Assembly: GCF_001548395.1 (NCBI RefSeq)
Contig: NZ_AP017367.1
Coordinates: forward strand, 2,889,001 to 2,953,000
Origin: Leptolyngbya sp. O-77
Lineage (GTDB): Bacteria > Cyanobacteriota > Cyanobacteriia > Elainellales > Elainellaceae
Direction: 5' to 3'
DNA length: 64,000 nt
Made by a program: the position numbers and the translations under genes
In this document: positions 52,027 through 60,070 of the stretch, one piece after another
Layout: each line of letters starts with the position of its first letter
How positions within the stretch are numbered: the first letter of the stretch is position 1
The notes under the pieces: model-generated
Database searches by the model: none
What the model was told of the DNA's origin: nothing
What the model saw: the letters and a program-made list of their open reading frames with translations, nothing else

Positions 52027-52146
52027 GTCTGCCTATCTACCCAGTTTGGGATCTTAGACAGATCTGAATCAGCCTATCTACCCAATTTGGGATCTTAGAC
52101 AGACGGATTTCAGCCTAATTGCCCTCTGCGGGGTAGATAGGCAGAC
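52027..52146. repeat. Direct plus inverted repeat cluster at the left edge of the accessory region
   Basis: A 32-bp unit starting GCCTATCTACCC occurs at 52031-52062 and 52072-52103 (one mismatch, 41-bp period). The first 16 bases of the region (GTCTGCCTATCTACCC, 52027-52042) recur as an exact inverted copy at 52131-52146. It lies in the 600-bp gene-free stretch before the cassette array. GTTAGAC (52166) and GTTAGGG (52367) nearby resemble integron R' boxes, but no full attC could be built. Confidence 0.7.
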
Positions 52147-52436
52147 GGGATCAGTCTAATTACTAGTTAGACCGCTCATTCCTGGGTTGTAGCGGTTTTG
52201 ATCACTCTCGGTTGGGTGTCAAAGTTAGGAGCTTGTTTTTTAAGGGGTTTAGTTACAGTGCGATCACAAGCGTGATTTAGGAAAGCACTACAAATTTGCA
52301 AGTCATAGGACGATTTGAATAACAATTGACCATCCTTCTGAGGAAGCAGAAAGGCATCCGGTGGTCGTTAGGGATACCAAGTTATAATCAAACAGCATTA
52401 TCATTTAGCTCCTAAATTAAAAGCGGAGAACTCAAA

Positions 52437-54203
52437 ATGGCAGAATTGGTTTCTCAGCCAACGTCGGTTCAGTCAGTCTATACATGGTATGTAGAAGATA
52501 AGCTTTACGTGAATCGTCGTTATCAGAGAAAATTAGTTTGGACTCTTGAGGAAAAGCAGAAGCTAATCGAATCAATTCTTAAAAAATATCCAGTGCCAGC
52601 AATTCTGATTGCAGAGAGGGATAATGCACCAGGAACCTACGAAATAATTGATGGGTTGCAAAGATTACAAGCTATCATGTCGTTCGTTGAAACGGCATTT
52701 TCCGCACCAGACGGAAAGTATTTTGATCTTCAGCACTTTCCAACAGCGAAAAGCCGTGCAGATGAAGGCTTGTTCGTGCCGAATTCAGCACAAGAATATC
52801 TTTCACAACGAGAAGTTAGCACGATATTGGACTATACTCTTGCTCTCTCAGTAATGCGTAATGCAACAGAAACAGAAATAAATGATGTTTTTGATCGGAT
52901 TAATACATTTGGACGGCGCTTGAGCGACCAAGAAAGACGGCAGGCGGGTGTGCAAAACGATTTCTCTAATATGGTTAGGAAAATCGCTTGTACTCTACGG
53001 GGAGATAACACCGCTGACATTCTTTTACTTAGGTCAATGCCATCTATTAGCATTGACCTACCAATGACAAAACATGGATATGCGATTCCTGCCAATGAGG
53101 TCTTTTGGGTAAATCAAGGCATTCTGCGATCAACTGACTTGCGAGACAGTATGGATGAGCAGTGTATTGCAGACATAGCAGTGTGTATTACGAGCGGACA
53201 GATGATTGAAAGATCAAAAGATGCTCTTGATGCAATTTACAGACTTGGATCTCCTGAATCTGAGCGAGTATCAAATGCGCTTGAAGTCTATGGCTCTGAG
53301 AAATTCACTGAAGAATTCAAGTTCTGTATTGACGAAATCATTAAGGTTTGTAATGAGGGCAAGCCTGAAAAGCTTAGAGATATTGTCTTTAAAAAGAGGA
53401 CAACTAATGCATTTCCATCTGTTTTCGCAAGCATTCTAATCGCATTTCACGAACTTATTATTAAGGAGGGCAAAAAGATTACTGATTATGCAGGAATCAG
53501 GAAAGATATTGTTGACTTAGCTGGGAAACGGTTAGAAACAAGGGCTACATCATCTAGCGAACGGCGCAAGAACATAGATCAGATAAAAGGACTGATTGGC
53601 AAGTATTTCGTTGAGGCTGATATTCGGTCACAAATTTATGGAAATCACGCGACAACTGATATTGAGGAAGCTATCAGAAGATCAGAGATCGAACTGGCTG
53701 ATTATGAGCTGAAGCAAGGACTTCTTTCACTTTCTGATCAACGTGGTATTGATCCTCAACTCATTGATAAGGTCATCAGAACTATCGCTGCAATTGCTAA
53801 CAACGGAACAAACAGAGTAGGTAAGGTTATTATTGGCGTTACTGATAAAGATGCTGATGCAGAGCGAATCAAAAATTTAGATGGTATAGAACCCAAAAAA
53901 ATTGGAAAGCGATTTGTTGTTGGAGTTATTCGAGAAGCTAAAGTCCTGGGACTATCGGTAGAGAACTATTTCTCAAAATGGAAGGAGGCAATAAAGAATT
54001 CTGAGATGTCTCTATCGCTAAAGAACTCGATTTTGTCGAACATGGATTTTAACTCATTCTACGGCTTAGGTATTATTGTTATTACCATTCCGCCTCAAAA
54101 GGAACTCTCATATGTTGGAGAAGAAATCTACTGGCGTAATAGTGATTCGACTGAGCTAGCAGAAACTCCAAAGCAGATTGCTATGCTAGCACAGCGATTC
54201 TAA
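52437..54203 (+). CDS. DUF262 (GmrSD/ParB-like) N-terminus fused to an AlbA_2/Schlafen-like C-terminus
   Basis: A 588-aa protein. The N-terminal DUF262 part (about 10-180) has YVNRRYQRKLVWTLEEKQKLIESIL and the nuclease-like signature IIDGLQRLQAI (family consensus D-G-Q-Q-R, here D-G-L-Q-R), then FDRINTFGRRLSDQERRQA. A helical middle (about 190-400) follows. The C-terminal part (about 415-588) has YELKQGLLSL, IAAIANNGTNRVGKVIIGVTD and IIVITIPPQKELSYV, matching AlbA_2/Schlafen-type domains. Both halves are typical of anti-phage proteins. Start ATG 52437 with GGAG upstream and TATAAT at 52383-52388, so it may carry its own promoter. It forms the first cassette, ending in attC 54330-54414. Activity is inferred. 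Confidence 0.8.
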   Translation: MAELVSQPTSVQSVYTWYVEDKLYVNRRYQRKLVWTLEEKQKLIESILKKYPVPAILIAERDNAPGTYEIIDGLQRLQAIMSFVETAFSAPDGKYFDLQHFPTAKSRADEGLFVPNSAQEYLSQREVSTILDYTLALSVMRNATETEINDVFDRINTFGRRLSDQERRQAGVQNDFSNMVRKIACTLRGDNTADILLLRSMPSISIDLPMTKHGYAIPANEVFWVNQGILRSTDLRDSMDEQCIADIAVCITSGQMIERSKDALDAIYRLGSPESERVSNALEVYGSEKFTEEFKFCIDEIIKVCNEGKPEKLRDIVFKKRTTNAFPSVFASILIAFHELIIKEGKKITDYAGIRKDIVDLAGKRLETRATSSSERRKNIDQIKGLIGKYFVEADIRSQIYGNHATTDIEEAIRRSEIELADYELKQGLLSLSDQRGIDPQLIDKVIRTIAAIANNGTNRVGKVIIGVTDKDADAERIKNLDGIEPKKIGKRFVVGVIREAKVLGLSVENYFSKWKEAIKNSEMSLSLKNSILSNMDFNSFYGLGIIVITIPPQKELSYVGEEIYWRNSDSTELAETPKQIAMLAQRF

Positions 54204-54329
54204 AAATCGGATTAGGTAGAGCTAGGATGTGCTGCCATAAACGAAGATGAAAGGTTTGCGATAAAATTTGGTTTGGGTATGCGGAGAGGTGAGACTATGG
54301 TGCGGTTGGAGTTCGCTGCTCTTGCGCGG

Positions 54330-54414
54330 TCTAACAACACAGTGGAGCGGGCGGTATAGAGTCTTTACGCTACCGTTCTAGGTTACTCGCCGCCGCTCAC
54401 TTTAGCCGTTAGCC
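54330..54414 (+). repeat. attC site 1
   Basis: R'' GTCTAAC (54329-54335), L'' GTGGAGCGGGCGG, L' CCGCCGCTCAC, R' GTTAGCC (54408-54414). The arms pair GTG/CAC, AGCGG/CCGCT and CGG/CCG, leaving two extrahelical G on the L'' side. About 85 bp. Closes the DUF262/AlbA_2 cassette. Confidence 0.8.
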
Positions 54415-54757
54415 CTCAGCGTTCTGGTTCAGTCAGCTTACGGGTGGGTGGGCGATTCGCCCCCCAGTTGCGAAGATTTAGTTCTTCCAGCGCTCGGTCA
54501 ACCCGAACACTCCCAACAGCGTTCGGGTAAGATGCCAACGTTGAGCGGTGATAGGTTTGGGTCAGCAGTTTGAGGTTCCGAGAGGTATCGGGGGGCGATC
54601 GCCGAAAGGTGTGGGTGCTGAGAGATGAGGGCGATCGCCCAGAGGTGTTGGTGTTGGGAGATGAAGGGCGATCGCGAAGGCTAACACCTCGCTGCAACGG
54701 ACGGAACAGAGATCCTGGCTGAAACCGAGAGCCACTGACCGCCGTTGAGCTTCACCG
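54408..54757 (+). repeat. ORF-less repeated cassette, copy A (349 bp)
   Basis: From one R' cut site to the next is exactly 349 bp. It starts GTTAGCCCTCAGCG and contains HIP1 octamers at 54595, 54631 and 54668, spaced 36 and 37 bp apart in a tandem unit, then runs into attC 2. Open frames on both strands differ in length and frame between the copies, so I do not call a protein. Confidence 0.8.
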
Positions 54758-54763
54758 TTAGCC
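54680..54763 (+). repeat. attC site 2
   Basis: R'' GGCTAAC, L'' GCTGCAACGGACGG, L' CCGCCGTTGAGC, R' GTTAGCC. Stems GCT/AGC, CAACGG/CCGTTG and CGG/CCG with extrahelical G and A. 84 bp. Nearly identical to the site at 58462 because both belong to the repeated cassette. Confidence 0.82.
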
Positions 54764-54936
54764 TGCTTCGTTTTTGGGGTAGGACGTACAGTGAGGTTAT
54801 CTGTGGGTGTTAGCTGTTAAGTTATGGCAGAATACTTTTCCAATTGCTAGTGTCGGCTTGTGTAGACTCATGAGAAAATTGCACTAGACATGATATTCTG
54901 TGTATCCTATGCCTTATGGTTTTTGTGAAGGATTAG

Positions 54937-56250
54937 ATGGCTATAAATCCGTACTTCGCAGATATGCCTTGTGGTATTAACGATCCTTATGAAAGTGGTG
55001 AAGTAGGTAAATTTGCAGAATTGCAAAGGGGATTAGTTCCAATATCCAATTCATCCCCCTCTATTGCTCTGATTCAAGCATTCCTTGACTCTTATCGACT
55101 TCTATATTGTGGGTTACCAGAAATACAGCGCATTGACTACCCACCCAACCTAACGATGGGCGCACTTTTTGATTTAGTCGTAAGTGCCAAATATGCAGAA
55201 CGTTTGATTGCAGATGCAGGATGGACATACTGTGAAGGAAGTGAAACCTCTGATGGATCATCCCTTTATTTTTGCTATCTACAAACTTGCCCTCGTTGTA
55301 GCGTTAACCGATCTGTAAAGCCTAAAGTAGTATCAAATAAGCCAGGCTCCGACACAATTGGTGAAATTTGTGGCGATACAACTTGTGAAATTTTATCTGA
55401 AATCATTAAGGTAACTTCTCCCGGAATAAAAATTGGTAAAAATCGGGATAGGCAGGCAGACGTAGATTTTGTAATTTATCAACCAGATATGTTGGCTCTT
55501 GGTGAAACAAAATCTTCACCACTTGTAATTTATCCGTTAGAAGTTAAACTCAATCACCCGCTCACTGAGATCAGAGAAGGGCAGAGGACGCTAAAGCGAG
55601 ATCATACGCAAGCAACGGTTGATGTTGTTGAAGCAGACATCTTTATGTACATTCCACATAGGAATCTACGAATCAGCTTGGGCAAAGCCTCTAGTCAGCA
55701 ATTTCCTTATCATGCCCTAATTCAACATATTCAATCGCCTCAAAATTTAGCAGAAATAATTTTGGCATGGAAGGAATTATACAGAGTATACGAAGCGAAC
55801 TTACTGCGAGATTTAGCTGACCCTCGAAAATGGATTACGTGTGGTTGTGGCGGCGGTGTAGATGATTCTAAAAACAAGCCAGGAATAGATCGTACAGACG
55901 ATATAAAAAAAGGAACCTATCAATCTCTAAAATTTGGCACTTATTATAAAGAGCGAGATTCACGCCGAATTATTCGTTCTGTCTTAGCTTCAAACTTCTT
56001 CCCTCTGCGAACATTCAATCGCTATCTCTCTGAGATGGTTGATGTGATTTGGACGAAGGAAAAATATTCTCGAACTTTCTACTTGAAAACTCAAAGAAAT
56101 CCTACGCCTAGGAAATACTCTCTTTTCGCCCAGGCTGATCTTTTTTATCTTTATGATGCAATTATCTGCTTTACAGAATCAGTCTATATGGATGAAAGAT
56201 TAAAAGAAGTGACAAGTCTTGATACCTATATAAATAGGATTTGTCAATGA
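54937..56250 (+). CDS. Putative PD-(D/E)XK restriction endonuclease
   Basis: A 437-aa protein I cannot name, partnered with a DNA methyltransferase. Around residues 170-205 ADVDFVIYQPD is followed by PLEVKLNHP, giving the D...E-x-K order of PD-(D/E)XK nucleases. Cysteine pairs (CPRC, about 122; CGCGGG, about 305) may bind zinc. Promoter-like TTGCAC (54879-54884) and TATCCT (54903-54908) with an 18-bp spacer lie upstream, and AAGGA precedes ATG 54937. Its stop overlaps the methyltransferase start as ATGA. The operon suggests a type II-like restriction-modification pair; cleavage activity is inferred. AT-rich, unlike the chromosome. Confidence 0.7.
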   Translation: MAINPYFADMPCGINDPYESGEVGKFAELQRGLVPISNSSPSIALIQAFLDSYRLLYCGLPEIQRIDYPPNLTMGALFDLVVSAKYAERLIADAGWTYCEGSETSDGSSLYFCYLQTCPRCSVNRSVKPKVVSNKPGSDTIGEICGDTTCEILSEIIKVTSPGIKIGKNRDRQADVDFVIYQPDMLALGETKSSPLVIYPLEVKLNHPLTEIREGQRTLKRDHTQATVDVVEADIFMYIPHRNLRISLGKASSQQFPYHALIQHIQSPQNLAEIILAWKELYRVYEANLLRDLADPRKWITCGCGGGVDDSKNKPGIDRTDDIKKGTYQSLKFGTYYKERDSRRIIRSVLASNFFPLRTFNRYLSEMVDVIWTKEKYSRTFYLKTQRNPTPRKYSLFAQADLFYLYDAIICFTESVYMDERLKEVTSLDTYINRICQ

Positions 56251-58091
56251 ATTATCAGATGGCTCAATTTGTATTTAAATTACGCCACAATATCTCTTTG
56301 GAAGATGATGCAAAGCTAGCAGAGAAGGAGATTCAAGCATTTCTTCCGAATGCATCTTTGGAATCTATCGCTAACCTTGAAAGCTTATCAAGCGAAGAGT
56401 CTTTTCTGTCTAAGTTTGAAGGGTTAGCGGCTCACACTTCATATACTAGGAAAGTAGGAGTACAAGGCTATAAAGCCTTTGCAAGTCTTGATTCATTATT
56501 AACTCTAGTTCGCAGGCTTTCCTTTGTTCAAACTATCTATTGCATTGTTGAATATGAGGATCAACTATGTTCTTTCCTCAAAAATTGCAAATCTGTTTTA
56601 GGTGATGTGCTTCACCATGAAGTTGTAGGAGAGAATTTACTTATCTGTGCCATTCCTCATTTTGCCTTAATAGAGTTATCAGATGTGGTAGCTCGTCGAG
56701 CAAAAAATGCAATAGATACAACAGAGAAGCTTCAATTAATGCTACATGGCTTACTTGACAGAAGTAAAAATGCTAAGGATCTAAAAATTGCGGAAGAAGC
56801 ACTTAAGGCTCAAAATACAACTTCTCATTTATCACATGATATTCATTACTACAAAGCAAAGTTTTTTCCCCGGCTCGTTCGCTCTACCTTAAATATTTGC
56901 AGTCAAAAATTAGGTGGTTCTAATCACCAAGTAATTGATTGTTTCTCAGGTAGCGGAACCACTTTATTAGAGGCAGCAATACTAGGTATGCCTAGCGTTG
57001 GTGTAGATATTGATCCTTTGTCTGTGCTAATAGCAAAAAGTAAAATTGAAATCCTTCAAATTCCAAGTTCACTGTTGAGTGAAGAAGTATCGCTTATCTT
57101 GGAGACTCTACAAAATAAAAAAACACAGCAACTAGATCTGTTTGCTAAAAATAAAAACGCATTAAATGTAGATCCTATAATTTTCCCAAAATGGTTGATG
57201 AAGAATCGAAAGATGTCACAAGAAATAGCCGATGAGCTAATTTCTGAGATTCAGCAAGTAAGATCTTCTATAGCCATTGCCAACCGAGAATTCAAAGATT
57301 TTTTTCAAGTTCTCTTGTCCGATGCGATCGCAAGAAAAATTAAAATGCGATTTCTTGGTACTGGTGTGGGGAGATTTTCTCTCTCTTTCACTCAAAAGAG
57401 CATTCCTGATAGCTTCAAAGATTCTGCTCGAAAATATATTTGTTCTTTAGCTGCTGTTGAATGGCTTAAACAAACAATTAACCTCACTTTTTCTAAAGCT
57501 CACGTCGTCAATGGAGATGCACGAAAACTTGACCCTGAATTAGGTTTGTTTGATATTCTTCTAACTTCACCTCCCTATCTACCTGCTGCTAGTGGGCGCG
57601 AAAGCTACGCCAAAGCACGTACGCCATCACTAATTGCTCTCGGTATGAAAACTCATGAAGATATTGATATGCTTGTTGATGATTCTATCGGCTCAATGAT
57701 CGATAGTTCTATTGATACGGATATATTACTTGAAAGTGAAAAAAATGTAGTTGAGTGGCTGAAGCAAGATGAGCTGAGAACAATCAAAGCTTGTCCAACT
57801 GCTCGTTACTTCTTAGATATGCGTGAGGCTTTTAAGCAAATGCTCTGTCATCTTAAACCAGGAGCTTTTGCTGTTATTGTAAGTGGTAAGCAAAGCACGT
57901 TTTATCAGTTCTCAACAAGGCAACAACTTTATGTGGTTCAGTCAGCCGAGATTTTAGCTGAAGAAGCAGAAAAAGCAGGTTTCCTAGTTGACAGTATGTA
58001 TGATGTGCAGTTGCAAAAAGCTAATAAGAATGCGCGTCCTAGATCGCTAGATGATTATTATGAGACCCTAATATACCTTCGGAGACCCTAA
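56247..58091 (+). CDS. DNA methyltransferase (N6-adenine/N4-cytosine type)
   Basis: A 614-aa protein. HDIHYYKAKFFPRLVRSTL (about 194-212) is typical of large DNA methylases. SAM-binding motif I is CFSGSGTTLLEAA (about 234-246), followed by GVDIDPLS, and catalytic motif IV is LLTSPPYLPA (about 436-445). FAVIVSGKQSTFYQF near the end resembles later methylase motifs. An N-terminal 190-residue region has no recognised fold and could be the target-recognition part. I chose ATG 56247, which overlaps the upstream stop as ATGA; a TTG two codons earlier is the alternative. Recognition sequence unknown. Confidence 0.88.
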   Translation: MNYQMAQFVFKLRHNISLEDDAKLAEKEIQAFLPNASLESIANLESLSSEESFLSKFEGLAAHTSYTRKVGVQGYKAFASLDSLLTLVRRLSFVQTIYCIVEYEDQLCSFLKNCKSVLGDVLHHEVVGENLLICAIPHFALIELSDVVARRAKNAIDTTEKLQLMLHGLLDRSKNAKDLKIAEEALKAQNTTSHLSHDIHYYKAKFFPRLVRSTLNICSQKLGGSNHQVIDCFSGSGTTLLEAAILGMPSVGVDIDPLSVLIAKSKIEILQIPSSLLSEEVSLILETLQNKKTQQLDLFAKNKNALNVDPIIFPKWLMKNRKMSQEIADELISEIQQVRSSIAIANREFKDFFQVLLSDAIARKIKMRFLGTGVGRFSLSFTQKSIPDSFKDSARKYICSLAAVEWLKQTINLTFSKAHVVNGDARKLDPELGLFDILLTSPPYLPAASGRESYAKARTPSLIALGMKTHEDIDMLVDDSIGSMIDSSIDTDILLESEKNVVEWLKQDELRTIKACPTARYFLDMREAFKQMLCHLKPGAFAVIVSGKQSTFYQFSTRQQLYVVQSAEILAEEAEKAGFLVDSMYDVQLQKANKNARPRSLDDYYETLIYLRRP

Positions 58092-58110
58092 ACTTGCAGT
58101 AGCAACGCAG

Positions 58111-58196
58111 GCTAACAAGTCGCTGCACCGGAACGCCGCAAATTGGTCGGCTTAGTGTTCAAGGTTATCTGCGTCCGGTGAGCTTGGTCGTTAGCC
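58111..58196 (+). repeat. attC site 3
   Basis: R'' GGCTAAC, L'' GCTGCACCGGAACGC, L' GCGTCCGGTGAGC, R' GTTAGCC (58190-58196). Stems GCT/AGC, CACCGGA/TCCGGTG and CGC/GCG with extrahelical G and A. 86 bp. It follows the methyltransferase stop by 20 bp and closes the restriction-modification cassette. Confidence 0.82.
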
Positions 58197-58538
58197 CTCA
58201 GCGTTCTGGTTCTGTCAGCTTTCGGGTGGGTAGGCGATTCGCCCCCACTTGCAGAGGCTCGGTTCTTCGAGATCCGGGTCAAGCCGCACACTCCCAGCCG
58301 CTTTCGGGTCAGCCGCAGAGGTTGAGCAGCGACAGACTTGGGTCAGTGTGCAACGCCCCAAAAGGTATCCGGGGGGGCGATCGCCCAGAGGTGCGGGTGC
58401 TGAGAGATGAGGGCGATCGCCGAGAGGTGTGGGTGTTGGGAGATAAGGGGCGATCGCGAAGGCTAACACCTCGCTACAACGGACAGAACAGAGATCCTGG
58501 CTGAAACCAAGAGCCACTGACCGCTGTTGAGCTACACC
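58190..58538 (+). repeat. ORF-less repeated cassette, copy B (349 bp)
   Basis: The same length as copy A and clearly homologous along its whole length, with scattered substitutions. HIP1 octamers at 58377, 58413 and 58450 keep the 36/37-bp spacing. It ends in its own attC (58462-58545). Confidence 0.8.
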
Positions 58539-58545
58539 GTTAGCC
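58462..58545 (+). repeat. attC site 4
   Basis: R'' GGCTAAC, L'' GCTACAACGGACAG, L' CCGCTGTTGAGC, R' GTTAGCC (58539-58545). One G-T wobble replaces a pair found in site 2, and the extrahelical base after GCT is A instead of G. 84 bp. Confidence 0.8.
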
Positions 58546-58636
58546 TGCTATCTTGTCTTTGGAGGCATAACTCTGGAGCATGATTAGGAATAGCTTGCTT
58601 CTCCGTTCCTGTACGTAGTACAAACAACCACTTTCT

Positions 58637-59281
58637 ATGTCTGGTCAATTTTCTGATGAATATGCATTTACATTAGATAGCCTGTCGGTGGCGCTACAGA
58701 ACTCTTACGACAACCTGAAGGAAGTAACTCTTTCCAAAGAAGACTTGGATTACTCCAGAGTGGTTGTTAATCGGTTACGAGCTTTTTACTGCGCTCAAGA
58801 CAGCATCAAGAAGTTCCTTGATAAGCGAGTTGCACAAGCTGGCGCAGACTTTTTTGTGGAAGCAATCCTTTTCTCCTTGAAACTTTTTAATGAGGTTGAA
58901 AGACTAAATTTGGAAATTGCCTCAGAACGTGCGATACAGCGCAAGCGCAAGGCAATCCGGCCTGATATCAGTATTTGGAGAGGAGATGATCTACTTGCTG
59001 CTGTTGAATGCAAGACTCAGCTTGGCTGGAGGCGAAATGGCTGGGCTGACCATTTTGACGACCGTGAACAAAAGCTGCAAGAAATTTTTCCGGGTGCAAA
59101 AATGTTTCTGCTAATCATGACAAATTGTAACTGGTCAGGTTTCGGGAACGACCCAAGATCAGGTCAACAGCTACTCTGCCTTCTCAAAGACTGCTGGCCG
59201 ACACAGATTTCCCAAAGCTTCGACCCGACGATACTAGAGCACCCGATTGAACGCCTCCTTGAGCAAGTTAAATGTCTGTAA
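58637..59281 (+). CDS. PD-(D/E)XK nuclease-like hypothetical protein
   Basis: A 214-aa protein. The central segment RPDISIWRGDDLLAAVECKTQLGW (read in two parts, about 114-137) gives the D...E-x-K pattern of restriction-endonuclease-like folds, followed by a conserved-looking LLIMTNCNWSG. The N-terminal half is helical. No methyltransferase accompanies it in its own cassette. Start ATG 58637. It shares the cassette (no attC between them) with the downstream toxin-antitoxin genes. Biological role not known; defence is likely from context. Confidence 0.65.
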   Translation: MSGQFSDEYAFTLDSLSVALQNSYDNLKEVTLSKEDLDYSRVVVNRLRAFYCAQDSIKKFLDKRVAQAGADFFVEAILFSLKLFNEVERLNLEIASERAIQRKRKAIRPDISIWRGDDLLAAVECKTQLGWRRNGWADHFDDREQKLQEIFPGAKMFLLIMTNCNWSGFGNDPRSGQQLLCLLKDCWPTQISQSFDPTILEHPIERLLEQVKCL

Positions 59282-59365
59282 GCCAATATTTGTAATGGTT
59301 CTAAGCGAACATGCTTAGGCACTGGCAACTGTGCTAGGGTTTAATATAGATTTCGAGATAATCTT

Positions 59366-59557
59366 ATGACTGCTTTAGCTCAAGAAATTCTCGACAACTT
59401 TGATCGGTTGCCTAATACAGAGCAGATGGAGATTGCGCTAGAAATCTTGCGGCGAATTATTAATTTTGATTTTCCACCTTTGACAGACGAAGATCTAACC
59501 TTGAGTGCAGAGGAGTTATTCTTAGCCTTAGATCAGCAAGAACCAGATTATGAGTAG
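59366..59557 (+). CDS. Antitoxin of a MazF/PemK-type module
   Basis: A 63-aa acidic, helical protein (ALAQEILDNFDRLPNTEQMEIALEILRRI), overlapping the next gene by 8 bp (59550-59557). Small size, negative charge, and position directly before a MazF/PemK toxin identify it as the probable antitoxin. The N-terminal helix does not match a well-known DNA-binding fold, and the acidic C-terminal tail (LFLALDQQEPDYE) is the likely toxin-blocking part. Confidence 0.78.
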   Translation: MTALAQEILDNFDRLPNTEQMEIALEILRRIINFDFPPLTDEDLTLSAEELFLALDQQEPDYE

Positions 59558-59891
59558 CCCTGTTCGTGGTGAAGTGTGGTTGGTGGATCTGGGCTATGTT
59601 GCAAAGGTTAGGCCATGTCTAGTGGTTAGCATTCCAGTTCTGATGCAAGATCGAGCTTTGGCAACACTGGTTCCTCACACGACAAGTCCAAGAGGTTCCC
59701 GCTTCGAGGTTGATGTGAAAGTAAGGTTTTTGAAACCGGGAGCCTTTGATGTTCAGAATCTCGTTACCATCCCCCATGCCAAACTGTTGAGGAAATTGGG
59801 TGAATTGGACTCAGAGCAGTTATCCCAGGTTGAAGATGTCTTGCTTTTCTGGCTGGGGTTCGAGGATATAGACTTTGATGAAGAGTCGTAA
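59550..59891 (+). CDS. MazF/PemK-family toxin
   Basis: A 113-aa endoribonuclease-type toxin. It has the PemK/MazF start RGEVWLVDLGYVAKVRPCLVVS, the TTSPRGSRFEV loop, and the FDVQNLVTIPHAKLLRKLGELDSEQ region characteristic of the family. It cleaves mRNA or rRNA when unbound by antitoxin. As a cassette-borne toxin-antitoxin pair it could stabilise the array, as in known sedentary integrons. It is followed within 25 bp by attC site 5. Confidence 0.9.
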   Translation: MSSPVRGEVWLVDLGYVAKVRPCLVVSIPVLMQDRALATLVPHTTSPRGSRFEVDVKVRFLKPGAFDVQNLVTIPHAKLLRKLGELDSEQLSQVEDVLLFWLGFEDIDFDEES

Positions 59892-59914
59892 CAATCTGGT
59901 CTCTGCTGCCGCAG

Positions 59915-60070
59915 GCTAACACTGCGTTGGTGCGGACGGAATAGAGGTTATCGGTGGGAGTTCAAGATTGTTTAGAGTGAGCCACCCCTTTGATTCTATG
60001 GGGGCGACGGAATAGAGGTTATCGGTGGGAGTTCAAGATTGTCTGCCGCCGCACAACTTCACCGTTAGCC
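59915..60070 (+). repeat. attC site 5 with an internal 37-bp duplication
   Basis: R'' GGCTAAC, L'' GTTGGTGCGGACGG, L' CCGCCGCACAAC, R' GTTAGCC (60064-60070). Stems GTT/AAC, GTGCGG/CCGCAC and CGG/CCG with extrahelical G and A. The central stretch beginning GACGGAATAGAGG is present twice (59935-59971 and 60006-60042, identical), which lengthens the site to 156 bp. Confidence 0.82.

Noticed and set aside
52160..52373. GTTAGAC and GTTAGGG as the left-most attC sites
   Set aside because: R'-like boxes exist, but I could not pair convincing L''/L' arms with extrahelical bases, so they are mentioned only as hints.
54416..54697. Minus-strand open frame within cassette copy A
   Set aside because: Its start, length and frame are not shared by copies B and C, and its composition (Ser/Arg/Pro) looks like translated repeat.
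54711..54740. GAGCCACTGAC resembling part of a cobalamin riboswitch
   Set aside because: The word lies in the variable part of attC 2, and none of the other conserved riboswitch segments is present.
58178..58504. Plus-strand 108-codon frame over attC 3 and copy B
   Set aside because: It begins inside the attC site and reads through tandem HIP1 repeats; the corresponding frames in A and C end elsewhere.
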